From assembly GCF_030519375.1 (NCBI RefSeq), contig NZ_JAUMKB010000003.1:62001-126000 (forward strand): 64,000 nucleotides of DNA, written 5' to 3'. A program made the translations under genes and the position numbers. Position 1 is the stretch's first letter; each line of letters starts with the position of its first letter. This document shows positions 34,318 through 43,472 of the stretch, piece after piece. Below the pieces are notes generated by a model. It was not told where the DNA came from. It saw nothing but the letters and a program-made list of their open reading frames with translations, and did not search any database. The DNA is from Mucilaginibacter tolerans (lineage in GTDB: Bacteria; Bacteroidota; Bacteroidia; Sphingobacteriales; Sphingobacteriaceae).

Positions 34318-36903
34318 ATGAATAAAGTAAAAGGCGCACTTCTGTTTCTGCTGCTTTGGTCGTTCCATGGCCATGCCCAGCAAAAAAGGGCAGGCTGCAT
34401 TTTGGGTAACTGCCAGGTCGGTATCGGGGCAATTGTTTTCCCCGACGGGCGAAAATATGGGGGTGCATTTCAGAACGGCAAGATGAACGGTGAGGGCACC
34501 ATGACCTGGCCGGACAAAAAGAAATACGTGGGTAGCTGGAAAGATGACCGGTATTCAGGTAATGGCACTTTTACCTGGCCCGACGGACATTACTACCAGG
34601 GTGAGTGGAAATATGGCCTGAAAGACGGACAGGGAACAGAATTTTGGACCCAGAAAAAATACTATGTTGGTGGGTTTAAATTAGGAAAGAGAAGCGGCCA
34701 GGGCACCATGAATTTCCCTGATGGCAGAAGATATGTGGGTGAGTGGGCAAATGATACGCAAACCGGGCAGGGACTAGAGACCTGGCCTACGGGTGAAAAG
34801 TACGTTGGTGGCTGGAGCAACGACATGCGCGATGGGCAGGGCGCCAATGATTATGCTAATGGCAACCGTTACGACGGCCAATGGCAAGCCAATCAAAAGC
34901 ACGGAAGTGGAACTTATACCTGGACCGACGGCAAGAAATATGTGGGTGAATGGGATAAGGACATGAAAAACGGCAATGGCGTGCAGACCTGGAAAAACGG
35001 CGAAAAGTACGTTGGCGATTGGGTTGACAACCAACGCGAAGGACGAGGCACACAAAATTACGCCGATGGCAGCAAATATGAAGGCCAATGGAAGGACGAC
35101 AAACAAAACGGGCAGGGAATAGCCACCTATGCTGACGGCAGCCGGTATGAAGGTGAGTGGAAAGACAATAGGAAAAGCGGCACCGGGACGATGACTTTTG
35201 CCAATGGCACCAAGCATACCGGCATCTGGAAGGATGACGTGTTTGATGAATCGAAAGCAGTTACACAAGTTGCGACCCGTGTCGAGGCTTCAACTAAGCC
35301 TTCCTCAGCAGCCGCCGATCTGCATGTGACCGGCTTAACGTTTAACGACAGCATTGGTAATAAAAATAAAGTACTGGATGCCAATGAACGGGCTGAGATC
35401 AGGTTCACACTGGCCAACACTGGTAAAGCCACGGCCAACAACCTGATCATAGAAATACAGGATCTGAATTTCACCAAGGGTATAACTTATACTTCCCGGG
35501 AAACAATCCCGTCCTTAGCCGCCGGTGCTGAAAAAATTATTGAAGTACCGCTGACAAGCAAGGTAGATCTGCCTTCAGGCGAAGCAAATTTCAGGATACA
35601 GGTTCACGAAGGCAGCGGCTATGATGCCGGGCCGTTTTATCTTGCTTTCAGAACACGGGAATTTATTAAACCTCGTACGATATCCGGTGACGAAAAAACA
35701 GGCTGTATCCTGGGCGATTGCGCTGACGGTAAAGGCTCAATGGTGTTTGAGGATGGCAGAAAGTATACAGGGGGCTGGAGGAACGGACAAATGGACGGCA
35801 AAGGGACCATGATATGGCCCGACGGCAGAAAATATGACGGGGAGTGGAGAAATGGTCTGCAAAATGGGGAGGGCATGGAAATAGGCGCCGACGAAAGCAG
35901 GTACCAGGGTGAATGGAAAGATGGTGTTAAAGCAGGGCGCGGAACCTATATTTCGGCAATTGGCCGTAAATACATCGGCGATTGGAAGAACGACAAACAG
36001 GACGGAGAAGGCTTAATGACCTGGCCATCGGGACAGAAATTCCTGGGCAAGTTTAAGGATGGCATGAGAAATGGCAAGGGGCAGATGATATGGCCATCGG
36101 GCGAAAAATATGATGGCGAATGGAAAGATGATAAGCAGGACGGCCAGGGCACATTCTACTACAGCAACAAACAGGTGTATAACGGGGAGTGGAGCGACAA
36201 CCAGGTAAATGGCATTGGCACCATGACCTACCCTAGTGGGAAAAGAAGCTCGGGCGAATGGCGAGATGGTGTATTGGTAAGAGAAGGCGCTACGACTAAG
36301 GAAAAAGAAGCAACTGTTAAAGATAAAAATCAGCCTAAAGAAAAGCCAGCTGTTGTCGCAACTCCGGTACAGGAGAAACCGACTGTCGTAAATACACCAC
36401 CCAAGGAAAAACCGGTTAATGCCGCTAACAATACAATCACAAATAGTAGTACCCCAACCAAAAAACACAATACACCTGTAAATGAACCCAAACAGGGAGA
36501 AATTCAAAATGTTCCGAAACCAAAATCGCCTGCTGTACTAGAGATTGCCAACGCGCAATTTGTGGACAATGACGGGAATAAAGACAATGTGCTCAATATT
36601 AATGAAAGTGGCGAGATTAGGTTTATTTTATCCAATCAGGGACAAGGTGATGCCTATAATATGGTGATCCTGGTTAAGGATGTCAACGATATCAAGGGCG
36701 TGGAATATAGTTCTAAGTTTACCATTTCACATTTGGCTGCAGGCGGGCAGACAACGGTTAAGATACCAGTTAAAGGTAGCACCGATATGGATACCGGAGC
36801 TACCAATTTCAATATCAAAATATCTGAAGCGAATGGCTCCGATGCCGATCCTTTTTATGTAAACTTCAGAACAGTCGGCAAAAACCCGCCGCAGGATAAC
36901 TGA
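34318..36903 (+). CDS. secreted two-module MORN-repeat protein
   Basis: An 861-residue exported protein with signal peptide (LLFLLLWSFHGHAQ). It consists of two successive modules of the same plan: a GCILGxC motif (at about 26 and 461), an array of 23-residue MORN repeats of the type YVGEWxDxxxxGxGTxTWPDG (about twelve in module 1, eight in module 2), and an Ig-like CARDB-type domain (about 335-456 and 739-861) marked by NKNKVLDANERAEIRF and NKDNVLNINESGEIRF. A Lys/Pro/Thr-rich linker (about 660-738) precedes the last domain. MORN arrays usually bind lipids or proteins; here they would act outside the inner membrane. Function unknown. Confidence 0.88.
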   Translation: MNKVKGALLFLLLWSFHGHAQQKRAGCILGNCQVGIGAIVFPDGRKYGGAFQNGKMNGEGTMTWPDKKKYVGSWKDDRYSGNGTFTWPDGHYYQGEWKYGLKDGQGTEFWTQKKYYVGGFKLGKRSGQGTMNFPDGRRYVGEWANDTQTGQGLETWPTGEKYVGGWSNDMRDGQGANDYANGNRYDGQWQANQKHGSGTYTWTDGKKYVGEWDKDMKNGNGVQTWKNGEKYVGDWVDNQREGRGTQNYADGSKYEGQWKDDKQNGQGIATYADGSRYEGEWKDNRKSGTGTMTFANGTKHTGIWKDDVFDESKAVTQVATRVEASTKPSSAAADLHVTGLTFNDSIGNKNKVLDANERAEIRFTLANTGKATANNLIIEIQDLNFTKGITYTSRETIPSLAAGAEKIIEVPLTSKVDLPSGEANFRIQVHEGSGYDAGPFYLAFRTREFIKPRTISGDEKTGCILGDCADGKGSMVFEDGRKYTGGWRNGQMDGKGTMIWPDGRKYDGEWRNGLQNGEGMEIGADESRYQGEWKDGVKAGRGTYISAIGRKYIGDWKNDKQDGEGLMTWPSGQKFLGKFKDGMRNGKGQMIWPSGEKYDGEWKDDKQDGQGTFYYSNKQVYNGEWSDNQVNGIGTMTYPSGKRSSGEWRDGVLVREGATTKEKEATVKDKNQPKEKPAVVATPVQEKPTVVNTPPKEKPVNAANNTITNSSTPTKKHNTPVNEPKQGEIQNVPKPKSPAVLEIANAQFVDNDGNKDNVLNINESGEIRFILSNQGQGDAYNMVILVKDVNDIKGVEYSSKFTISHLAAGGQTTVKIPVKGSTDMDTGATNFNIKISEANGSDADPFYVNFRTVGKNPPQDN

Positions 36904-36963
36904 TCGGCATAAACCTTAACAAGATTTAACATGTAGCTGTAATTTAATTACTTAGCTTTAAGG

Positions 36964-37356
36964 ATGAAATGCGCTATCCTTATTACATTAATCCTGACAC
37001 TGTTTTCTTTTGGTGGACAGGCTCAAACTATCGTCCCGGCAAAAGATGCATTAAAGCATATGGGCGAAAAAGTAACCATCTGCGATAAAGTATTTGATGA
37101 AAGTCTGAAACCATTTGTGATTGTTCTATATCTCGGCGGCGACCGCTCCAACCAATTACTAACTGTCGTCTGCAGAGCCGCCGGTAAAAACAAATCAAAG
37201 CATTTTAATGCCCCCTATAAGGGAAAAGAAATTTGTGTGACCGGCGTTATTACAAAAGACCATGATGGTAAACCAATTGTCAAGGTGTCTGACCCTGCGC
37301 AGATCAAACCTTTTATGGTAGACAACATGCTGGATACCAAGCCTTCTTTACATTAA
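36964..37356 (+). CDS. small secreted protein, OB-fold-like
   Basis: A 130-residue protein with signal peptide MKCAILITLILTLFSFGGQA. The mature part (GEKVTICDKVFDESL, FVIVLYLGGDRSNQLLTVVC, GKEICVTGVITKDHDGKP, IVKVSDPAQIKP) follows the strand pattern of OB-fold 'nucleic-acid-binding-like' secreted proteins common in Bacteroidota. Function unknown. It lies 60 bases after the MORN gene and 19 bases before the DUF5655 gene, in the same direction. Confidence 0.7.
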   Translation: MKCAILITLILTLFSFGGQAQTIVPAKDALKHMGEKVTICDKVFDESLKPFVIVLYLGGDRSNQLLTVVCRAAGKNKSKHFNAPYKGKEICVTGVITKDHDGKPIVKVSDPAQIKPFMVDNMLDTKPSLH

Positions 37357-37375
37357 GATTTCGATCTTTGTTTGC

Positions 37376-37777
37376 ATGAGCTGGATATGTCCAAAATGCG
37401 AACGCGAGCTAAAAGGGCCCAATCAAATGCATTATTGCATTAAGGTTAGCCTGGATGATCTGTTAAAAGGCCAGAGCGACGAGCTTGTTCTGGCAGTAGA
37501 TAAACTGCTCGCAGAAATTGCCGACTGGGATGGTGTAACCATAAGCTGCTCAAAGAACTATATTGTGTTTGTCCGCAATCAGACATTCTTTCTAATCAAA
37601 CCAATGAAAGGTTTGTTGGATCTTAAATTTTATTCGGAAAAATTACCCGGAGACCCCATCGTTACTAAAAGCACTTTCTATTCGAAGAAGTATGAAAACC
37701 ATATCCGGCTGACTTCTTTAGACAAACTTACTCCACGGGTATTTGCCCTCATTAAACAGTCATATGACCTATTATAA
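37376..37777 (+). CDS. DUF5655-like protein with N-terminal Cys motif
   Basis: A 133-residue cytoplasmic protein. The N-terminus CPKCERELKGPNQMHYC looks like a small zinc ribbon with a CPxC pair. The rest (DWDGVTISCSKNYIVFVRNQ, KMFLIKP-type strands, LTSLDKLTPRVFALIKQSY) matches the DUF5655 pattern. Function unknown. Confidence 0.72.
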   Translation: MSWICPKCERELKGPNQMHYCIKVSLDDLLKGQSDELVLAVDKLLAEIADWDGVTISCSKNYIVFVRNQTFFLIKPMKGLLDLKFYSEKLPGDPIVTKSTFYSKKYENHIRLTSLDKLTPRVFALIKQSYDLL

Positions 37778-37872
37778 TCTGTGTATGAAAGCATTGTGTT
37801 AAGTTTTGTTAAAAATTAGCCATCAACTAAAATAACCGTTATTTTTATACTAAACCTGATCTGCCCGTTGCA

Positions 37873-38634
37873 ATGAAGAGTTTAAAGCGTTCTATAGTAC
37901 TCTTGCTGATGGCATCTTGCCCAACACTTTATGCCCAGCAATTAAGCGGTCGCGTACTGGATCGCTATACCCTGCAGTCTATTCCGCATGCGACCATAAT
38001 TACTCAGAAACAGACGACTTTTACTTCGGAAAAAGGGATATTTACCGTTTATGGACTTCGCCGTGGGGACACCATCAAAATCACTTTTGTAGGATATAAA
38101 CCGCATTTCCTGATTTACTCGCAGAAAGTAACAGATACCATTCCTATTTATTTAGATCAAACGGCAACGTCACTAAAAAGTGTCGTTATCATTGGCAAAC
38201 GCCCTTCCAATACCGATTCGGTCAAACTAAGAAAAGAATTTGCACCGGTATTCGCTTACAAGGGTACCGCCTTTAAGGATGTTTTTATGCCCAATTCGAG
38301 TTATATTAAACCTTATAACGACTTTATCACATCAACTCATAGTACCGCGACGCTGCTGAGTGTTAACCTGCTCCAGGTTATCGACTGGCTTGGTAAGAAC
38401 AAAACGACAACATCAAAATTACAGCAAACACTGCTTAAAGATGAACAAAACAATTATGTCGAACAGGTCTTTTCCAGGCCAAAAGTAGTTGAGCTAACCC
38501 GTCTGAAAGGCGATTCTTTGCAAAATTTCATGGACAAATACCGCCCTTCGTCAGCAGTTGCTCATAGAATGAATGATTACGAGATGATGATCTATATTAA
38601 GAAGTGTTATGGGGAGTTTGTGAAACAGGAATAA
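37873..38634 (+). CDS. secreted carboxypeptidase-regulatory-like domain protein
   Basis: A 253-residue exported protein: signal peptide ending SCPTLYAQ, then a CarboxypepD_reg-like beta-sandwich (QLSGRVLDRYTLQSIPHATI, SEKGIFTVYGLRRGDTIKIT, FVGYKPHF) of the type that begins SusC-like and other Bacteroidota envelope proteins. The C-terminal 140 residues (ending KKCYGEFVKQ) are helical and unrecognised. No TonB barrel follows. Function unknown. Confidence 0.78.
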   Translation: MKSLKRSIVLLLMASCPTLYAQQLSGRVLDRYTLQSIPHATIITQKQTTFTSEKGIFTVYGLRRGDTIKITFVGYKPHFLIYSQKVTDTIPIYLDQTATSLKSVVIIGKRPSNTDSVKLRKEFAPVFAYKGTAFKDVFMPNSSYIKPYNDFITSTHSTATLLSVNLLQVIDWLGKNKTTTSKLQQTLLKDEQNNYVEQVFSRPKVVELTRLKGDSLQNFMDKYRPSSAVAHRMNDYEMMIYIKKCYGEFVKQE

Positions 38635-38640
38635 CATACA

Positions 38641-38680
38641 AAAAAGGCACGGTCCTAAAACCATGCCTTTATGTTTTTTA
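38641..38680. terminator. bidirectional terminator
   Basis: AAAGGCA (38643-38649) pairs with TGCCTTT (38664-38670), extended by a GG/CC pair with one mismatch, flanked by an A-run on the left and TTTTTT on the right. It lies between the convergent carboxypeptidase-regulatory-like gene and ahcY and can serve both. Confidence 0.75.
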
Positions 38681-38715
38681 TCCTGCCTTAAAACTCAGGA
38701 CTTAAGACTCACGAC

Positions 38716-40035
38716 TTAATAACGGTAGTACTCTGGTTTAAACGGACCATTTACCGCTACACCAATGTAATCAGCCTGGTGCTGATCCAGTTCTTCCAGT
38801 TCCACGCCAATCTTAGCCAGGTGCAAACGGGCAACTTTTTCGTCCAGATGTTTTGGCAAGGTATATACTTTGTTTTCGTATTGATCACTGTTTGCCCAAA
38901 GCTCTAATTGAGCCAGGGTCTGGTTAGTGAATGAGTTACTCATCACAAAGCTTGGGTGTCCGGTTGCGCAACCTAAGTTTACCAGACGACCTTCAGCCAA
39001 TACAATCAGGTCTTTACCATCAATAGTGTATTTATCCACCTGTGGTTTGATCTCTATTTTGCTATGTCCATAATTAGTATTTAACCATGCCATGTCGATC
39101 TCGTTATCGAAGTGGCCGATGTTACATACAATGGCTTTATCTTTTAATGCACGGAAATGCTTCTCGCGAACGATATCGCAGTTACCTGTTGCAGTTACCA
39201 CGATGTCCGCTTCAGGGATTGCATTTGAAAGTTTCTTCACTTCGTAGCCTTCCATAGCCGCCTGTAATGCACAGATCGGGTCAATTTCAGTTACGATAAC
39301 GCGAACGCCTGCGCTGCTCAGTGATTCTGCTGAACCCTTTCCTACGTCACCATAACCGCAAACTACGGCTACTTTACCTGCCAGCATCACATCGGTTGCA
39401 CGGCGGATGGCGTCTACTAAAGATTCGCGGCAGCCATATTTATTATCAAATTTTGATTTAGTAACCGAGTCGTTTACATTGATGGCAGGCATTGGTAAAG
39501 TACCCGCCTTTACACGATCATATAAGCGATGCACACCGGTAGTAGTTTCTTCTGACAAGCCTTTGATGCCTGCGATCAGTTCAGGATATTTATCCAATAC
39601 CATGTTAGTCAGGTCACCTCCATCATCCAATATCATATTTAATGGCTGACGGTCTTCACCAAAATACAGGGTTTGCTCAATGCACCAGTCAAACTCTTCG
39701 GCATTCATACCTTTCCAGGCATAAACTGAAGTACCGGCAGCAGCAATTGCAGCAGCGGCATGATCCTGAGTTGAGAAAATATTGCATGATGACCAGGTAA
39801 CTTCCGCGCCTAGAGCCTGCAGAGTTTCAATCAAAACTGCGGTCTGGATGGTCATATGCAGACAACCTGCGATACGGGCACCTTTTAAAGGCTGCGACGG
39901 GCCATACTCGGAACGCAACGCCATTAAACCCGGCATTTCTGCCTCGGCAAGGCCAATTTCTTTGCGACCCCACTCGGCCAACGATAAATCTTTTACTTTG
40001 TATTTGGTGTAAGTAGTTTCAACAGATGACGACAT
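38716..40035 (-). CDS. ahcY: adenosylhomocysteinase
   Basis: A 439-residue NAD-dependent enzyme that splits S-adenosylhomocysteine into adenosine and homocysteine, keeping SAM methylation running. Marks: [35 protein letters not shown] (with the catalytic Lys), the NAD loop [16 protein letters not shown] and the conserved C-terminus FKPEYYRY. Length matches. Transcribed after M23 and bactofilin on the same strand but with its own promoter box. Confidence 0.97.
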   Translation of the reverse strand: MSSSVETTYTKYKVKDLSLAEWGRKEIGLAEAEMPGLMALRSEYGPSQPLKGARIAGCLHMTIQTAVLIETLQALGAEVTWSSCNIFSTQDHAAAAIAAAGTSVYAWKGMNAEEFDWCIEQTLYFGEDRQPLNMILDDGGDLTNMVLDKYPELIAGIKGLSEETTTGVHRLYDRVKAGTLPMPAINVNDSVTKSKFDNKYGCRESLVDAIRRATDVMLAGKVAVVCGYGDVGKGSAESLSSAGVRVIVTEIDPICALQAAMEGYEVKKLSNAIPEADIVVTATGNCDIVREKHFRALKDKAIVCNIGHFDNEIDMAWLNTNYGHSKIEIKPQVDKYTIDGKDLIVLAEGRLVNLGCATGHPSFVMSNSFTNQTLAQLELWANSDQYENKVYTLPKHLDEKVARLHLAKIGVELEELDQHQADYIGVAVNGPFKPEYYRY

Positions 40036-40057
40036 ATCATTTAAGATTTTTGAATTG

Positions 40058-40065
40058 CAAAGTTA
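40058..40065 (-). promoter_or_regulatory. -7 box for ahcY
   Basis: TAACTTTG on the - strand, an exact TAnnTTTG box about 22 bases before the ahcY ATG. No TTG element at the usual distance. The short leader leaves no room for a SAH riboswitch. Confidence 0.45.
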
Positions 40066-40089
40066 AGCAATAGAAATATCTTAATGAAA

Positions 40090-40686
40090 TCAGGCAGTTG
40101 CTTCTGCTTTTACCGCCTCTTTATTTACAATACCGTTTTCAGGCTTAATACTCCTTGTGATAGCTCCATTTTCGGACTTTGCCTCTTTTGAACCATTGGC
40201 AGCCTCCGGTTTCATAACCTTGGCACCATTTTCAGATTTACCATTTTTATGAGCTGCACCGTTTTCGGATTTAGCATCTTTGGCAGCCACAACATTCTCA
40301 GGCTTCATACCCCTGATAGCCGTATTGTCATGCGTTGGCGACATTGAAAGCTTACCATTATGCGAACCTCCTGGTTCAACCTGCAGCACCTGTGTTTTTA
40401 TATCACCGGTAATGCGGCCCGAGCCCTTTATCTCTAATAAATGGGTATTCACATGCCCCTGAACAACGCCGTAAATGATCAATTCCTTAGTGATAACGCT
40501 TCCCTTTATCACACCTTTTTCGCCTAGTATCAGTCCTTCGTCGATGGTTACATCGCCGATTATCTGTCCTTCTATCCGCACATTGGCAGGTGCTCTCAGA
40601 TTTCCCTCAAAAACACAACCCTCGCTGATCAGGGTAGATATTACCTGCTGACTCAGATCTACTTTATTTTTTTTTCTAAAAAACAT
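40090..40686 (-). CDS. bactofilin (polymer-forming cytoskeletal protein)
   Basis: A 198-residue bactofilin: the central beta-helix (about 18-115) has hydrophobic ladder strands such as VRIEGQIIGDVTIDEGLILG and LIIYGVVQGHVNTHLLEIKG. Bactofilins polymerise without nucleotide and scaffold cell-wall enzymes. The C-terminal 80 residues are an unusual tail with repeated KSENGA/KPEN units. It lies 61 bases downstream of an M23 peptidase gene on the same strand, the common pairing for cell-shape control. Confidence 0.9.
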   Translation of the reverse strand: MFFRKKNKVDLSQQVISTLISEGCVFEGNLRAPANVRIEGQIIGDVTIDEGLILGEKGVIKGSVITKELIIYGVVQGHVNTHLLEIKGSGRITGDIKTQVLQVEPGGSHNGKLSMSPTHDNTAIRGMKPENVVAAKDAKSENGAAHKNGKSENGAKVMKPEAANGSKEAKSENGAITRSIKPENGIVNKEAVKAEATA

Positions 40687-40747
40687 AACCGTAGTTTTAT
40701 TTAGTTACTGCCGACTGAAACCTACCAATCAGCATTTCACTAAGGAT

Positions 40748-41626
40748 TTAATTGTTTAACGTTAAAAACTTCACAGGGTTAATGGGTTTTCCACTTTTTC
40801 TTACTTCATAATGTAAATGGCTACCTGTTGAGCGCCCGGTTGAACCAACTTTGCCTATCACATCGCCGGTTCTTACTGATTGCCCTTCTCTCACATCGAT
40901 ATGTGATAAGTGCCCGTAAAGTGTCTGAAAATCATTTTTATGCTGAACAATGATGCAGTTACCATAACCACCTTTTCTGCCGGTAAAAACCACATTACCG
41001 TCAGCTGTTACGTGTACCGGGTCGCCCGTAGCGCCACGAAAATCAACACCGGGGTGTAATTCTGCACTTTCTCCATCGAACGGATCACTGCGGTAACCAA
41101 AAGCCGAGGTAATAGAGCTTAAACGGGGATAACCCATTGGTGTAAATGCCACGCTGTTAAGCAAACGGCTCATATATTCGTCATATAGTGAGTATTTTTC
41201 ATTATCGCTCATAGTGTTGGAGGCAATGTTTTTGTCACCGCCAATTGAGTTGGTAGAAAAACCTTTCAATCCTCTTTTTCTCAAGTAATCGTTTATTTTT
41301 TCAAGTTTACTTTGTATAGATTGGATATAACCACTAGCCGAATGGGTTGATGCGGTAGCCGCATCAGTCAATGCTGTTGCGGTTGATACTTTGCCCCTTA
41401 GTTGGGCAATTTGGGTCAAAAGTTTCTGTTTTTCCTGTTCGCTTTCATTGTCTTTTGAGTTCAGATAGGCAACGGTTCCGACAAGTGCGATGATAACCAA
41501 TACTACTGAAGCAATGTAATGTTTAATTCTTTTCAGGTGCTTGGTTTTTACCCGGATGGCCTGGGTTTGCTCCTGATTTTTGTTGACAATGATGATGGTG
41601 CTGAAGTTTGTAAGTTTCAGGTTCAT
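40748..41626 (-). CDS. M23 family metallopeptidase, membrane-anchored
   Basis: A 292-residue protein with a cytoplasmic basic N-terminus, one membrane helix (HYIASVVLVIIALVGTVAYL), a coiled-coil region (KQKLLTQIAQLRGKV, YIQSIQSKLEKINDYLRKRG) and a C-terminal LytM/M23 domain. Zinc ligands are in HPGVDFRG and HLHYEVR, so the enzyme should be active on peptidoglycan cross-links. The bactofilin gene follows, suggesting the two form a localised wall-remodelling unit, as reported for LmdC/Csd1-type pairs. Confidence 0.92.
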   Translation of the reverse strand: MNLKLTNFSTIIIVNKNQEQTQAIRVKTKHLKRIKHYIASVVLVIIALVGTVAYLNSKDNESEQEKQKLLTQIAQLRGKVSTATALTDAATASTHSASGYIQSIQSKLEKINDYLRKRGLKGFSTNSIGGDKNIASNTMSDNEKYSLYDEYMSRLLNSVAFTPMGYPRLSSITSAFGYRSDPFDGESAELHPGVDFRGATGDPVHVTADGNVVFTGRKGGYGNCIIVQHKNDFQTLYGHLSHIDVREGQSVRTGDVIGKVGSTGRSTGSHLHYEVRKSGKPINPVKFLTLNN

Positions 41627-41815
41627 ATCTTAGTTAGGGGGTTAAATAGGGTATGAATATAAGACAATAGACGCACAAAAAACCAATTTATTTTGACTTC
41701 CGTGCGCAAAAAATAGTCTCCCTCACAACAAAAATCAGTATTAGCTCTTTATACGGGTTTAGTCAGCCAAATGTTATTATTGTGTGCAGAAATATTTTAC
41801 TTTTAAATCATTTAG

Positions 41816-41823
41816 TACTTTTG
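41816..41823 (+). promoter_or_regulatory. -7 box for the bacilliredoxin gene
   Basis: TACTTTTG, an exact TAnnTTTG box, 22 bases before the start. The rest of the 41627-41845 interval shows no other feature. Confidence 0.45.
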
Positions 41824-41845
41824 CCAAAATTAATTTTTAAAAGCG

Positions 41846-42259
41846 ATGATGTATCCGGAATATCTGGTTGCCCCGATGAGGGAGGAACTGACAAGAGTAG
41901 GTTTTGAGGAATTAAAAGATGCTGCTGCTGTAAAAAATGCTATTGAGAGTGAAGGCACTGTGTTTGTGATGGTAAATTCGGTTTGCGGTTGTGCTGCTGC
42001 CAATGCACGCCCGGCTGCAAGAATAGCATCACAAAATGCAAAACACCCTGATAAACTGGTAACCGTTTTTGCCGGGATGGAGAAAGATGCTGTTGATACC
42101 GCACGTAACTATATGTTGCCTTACCCACCGTCTTCGCCTGCAATGGCCTTGTTTAAAAATGGCAAGCTGGTTCACATGATCGAGCGTCACCAAATTGAAG
42201 GCCGTCCGGCACAAATGATCGCCGACAACCTGATTGGCGCGTTTGAACAATATTGCTAA
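41846..42259 (+). CDS. BrxA/BrxB family bacilliredoxin
   Basis: A 137-residue thioredoxin-fold protein of the YphP/YqiW family. The active-site CGC motif is at residues 47-49 (NSVCGCAAANARP) and the family-specific YPPSSPAMALF and GRPAQMIADNL segments are present. In Bacillus it removes bacillithiol from proteins; in Bacteroidota it is probably part of the low-molecular-weight thiol or redox repair machinery. Either of two adjacent ATGs may be used. Confidence 0.92.
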   Translation: MMYPEYLVAPMREELTRVGFEELKDAAAVKNAIESEGTVFVMVNSVCGCAAANARPAARIASQNAKHPDKLVTVFAGMEKDAVDTARNYMLPYPPSSPAMALFKNGKLVHMIERHQIEGRPAQMIADNLIGAFEQYC

Positions 42260-42287
42260 TCTGACGACAGGATATAATTGTGCTTCA

Positions 42288-42326
42288 GGAATAAGAAAGC
42301 TGGGAAATTTCCAATTTTCTTATTCC
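42288..42326. terminator. long stem-loop after the bacilliredoxin gene
   Basis: GGAATAAGAAA (42288-42298) and TTTCTTATTCC (42316-42326) form a perfect 11-base stem with an inner short stem in the loop (GGAAATTTCC). There is no strong U-tract, but the position 28 bases after the stop suggests transcript termination or 3'-end stabilisation. Confidence 0.55.
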
Positions 42327-42378
42327 CGAAAGTGCATTAGCGGGAGTATCATAATTCAAGCAGGGGTATTTGTTTAAA

Positions 42379-42540
42379 TTATTTAGGATTAAAAATCACT
42401 CTTCCCGCAATCTGCCCATTTTGATAGACCCATCCAAATATAGGAGGGTCGAAATGATAAGGATTACTACCAACTGCTTCATACCATAAAAATAACGAAT
42501 GGAATCCTCGTCTTAATAATATTTTATCAACATTCCCATG
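42379..42540 (-). pseudogene. C-terminal fragment of an unknown protein
   Basis: A 53-codon open stretch on the - strand without a start codon, ending TAA 42379. It reads LLRRGFHSLFLWYEAVG, then DPPIFGWVYQNGQIAGRVIF, which has the composition of real protein rather than noise; a stop lies immediately upstream. Probably the tail of a gene whose 5' part was lost. Family unknown. Confidence 0.4.
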
Positions 42541-42659
42541 TTAATTGTTAACTATTATTGGTTGATAATGAGCCAGCTAAGGCATTTTCCTATAAATTAA
42601 TTAGCCTAACTTTTGTTTGATAAATAAACCTTTAAGCAAGACTTAAATCAAGCGGCTGA

Positions 42660-42990
42660 TGGGATAAAGTGATCCTAGTGTTTTCACGGTATTTGCCGCG
42701 TATTAACACGGGTGTGCTACACAGCTCACGTAAAACAATCGATACAAAAGCTTATTCTATCCCATATAGTATTAATTATTCACCACTTGAGAAAAGCGAC
42801 AAAAAAGTGTTCTCTTATTTAAACCAAAAAGTGGCACTTTAAATTACACTACGATGCGTTCAAAGAGGCATATAAGAAGAATTTATTGGGCAAAGTTTTT
42901 AATGTAGATAATTGCATTGGCGACAAGGAGTTAATAGATAAAGCCAAAAACATTGCCGGGGAGCTGAGAAAGCATATTACCATCCATTAA
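42660..42990 (+). pseudogene. frameshifted remnant of an unknown gene
   Basis: One open frame (42660-42842, for example VILVFSRYLPRINTGVL and KAYSIPYSINYSPLEKSDKK) overlaps a second in another frame (to TAA 42990, WHFKLHYDAFKEAYKKNLLG, ELIDKAKNIAGELRKHITIH). Removing one A from the A5 run at 42826-42830 joins them as VFSYLNQKWHFKLHYDAF. No ATG lies at the left end, so the 5' part is missing too. The protein family is not recognised. Together with the fragment at 42379 it explains most of the 727-base gap after the bacilliredoxin gene; 42541-42659 shows nothing. Confidence 0.55.
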
Positions 42991-43439
42991 ATTACTTCCT
43001 TCACCTTATAATTTTTGCCGTTCAGGCTAAATTCATCACCTATTGTGCGGCCCAGCAACTTACTCCCTATCGGCGATGCTGGTGATACCGCAAAATAGCC
43101 TTCCCCATTTAAGGTAAGAGCACCAGCACTGATAGCTAAATAAAATTTCCCGTTATCGGTTATCACCAGGCTACCCGGCGTTGCAGAGGAAGAAACCGAG
43201 TCAACATTAATCTGATTTAGGGCTATCAGCAACTTATTTGCTTCGTTTAACTGAGCCTGGTTCCGGTCGGTCTCCTGCTGCATCATTTCCCGCCCGGTTT
43301 CATACTTGTCGCCAGCGCTGCTCTTTGTTTCTTCATTAGCTGACTGCTGCGCATCATCAATTGCCTGTTTCGCAGTTTCAATACGCATCTTTGCATAATT
43401 GACGCAAAGCGTATACAAGTCCTTTTTTAGGTTGGTCAT
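42987..43439 (-). CDS. GreA/GreB-like elongation factor family protein
   Basis: A 150-residue protein with an N-terminal coiled coil (IETAKQAIDDAQQSANEETK and following, to about 70) and a GreA C-terminal FKBP-like domain (YFAVSPASPIGSKLLGRTIG, FSLNGKNYKVKEVI). Shorter than GreA and lacking a clear acidic coil tip, so it may bind RNA polymerase without cleavage stimulation. Such proteins are often misnamed 3-oxoacyl-ACP synthase. Its stop overlaps the remnant gene on the other strand. Confidence 0.82.
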   Translation of the reverse strand: MTNLKKDLYTLCVNYAKMRIETAKQAIDDAQQSANEETKSSAGDKYETGREMMQQETDRNQAQLNEANKLLIALNQINVDSVSSSATPGSLVITDNGKFYLAISAGALTLNGEGYFAVSPASPIGSKLLGRTIGDEFSLNGKNYKVKEVI

Positions 43440-43472
43440 AATTGGTGGTAAACGTAAATAATTAAACAGAAA

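Noticed and set aside
40036..40089. SAH riboswitch upstream of ahcY
   Set aside because: The interval between ahcY and bactofilin is too short and shows no conserved stem pattern.
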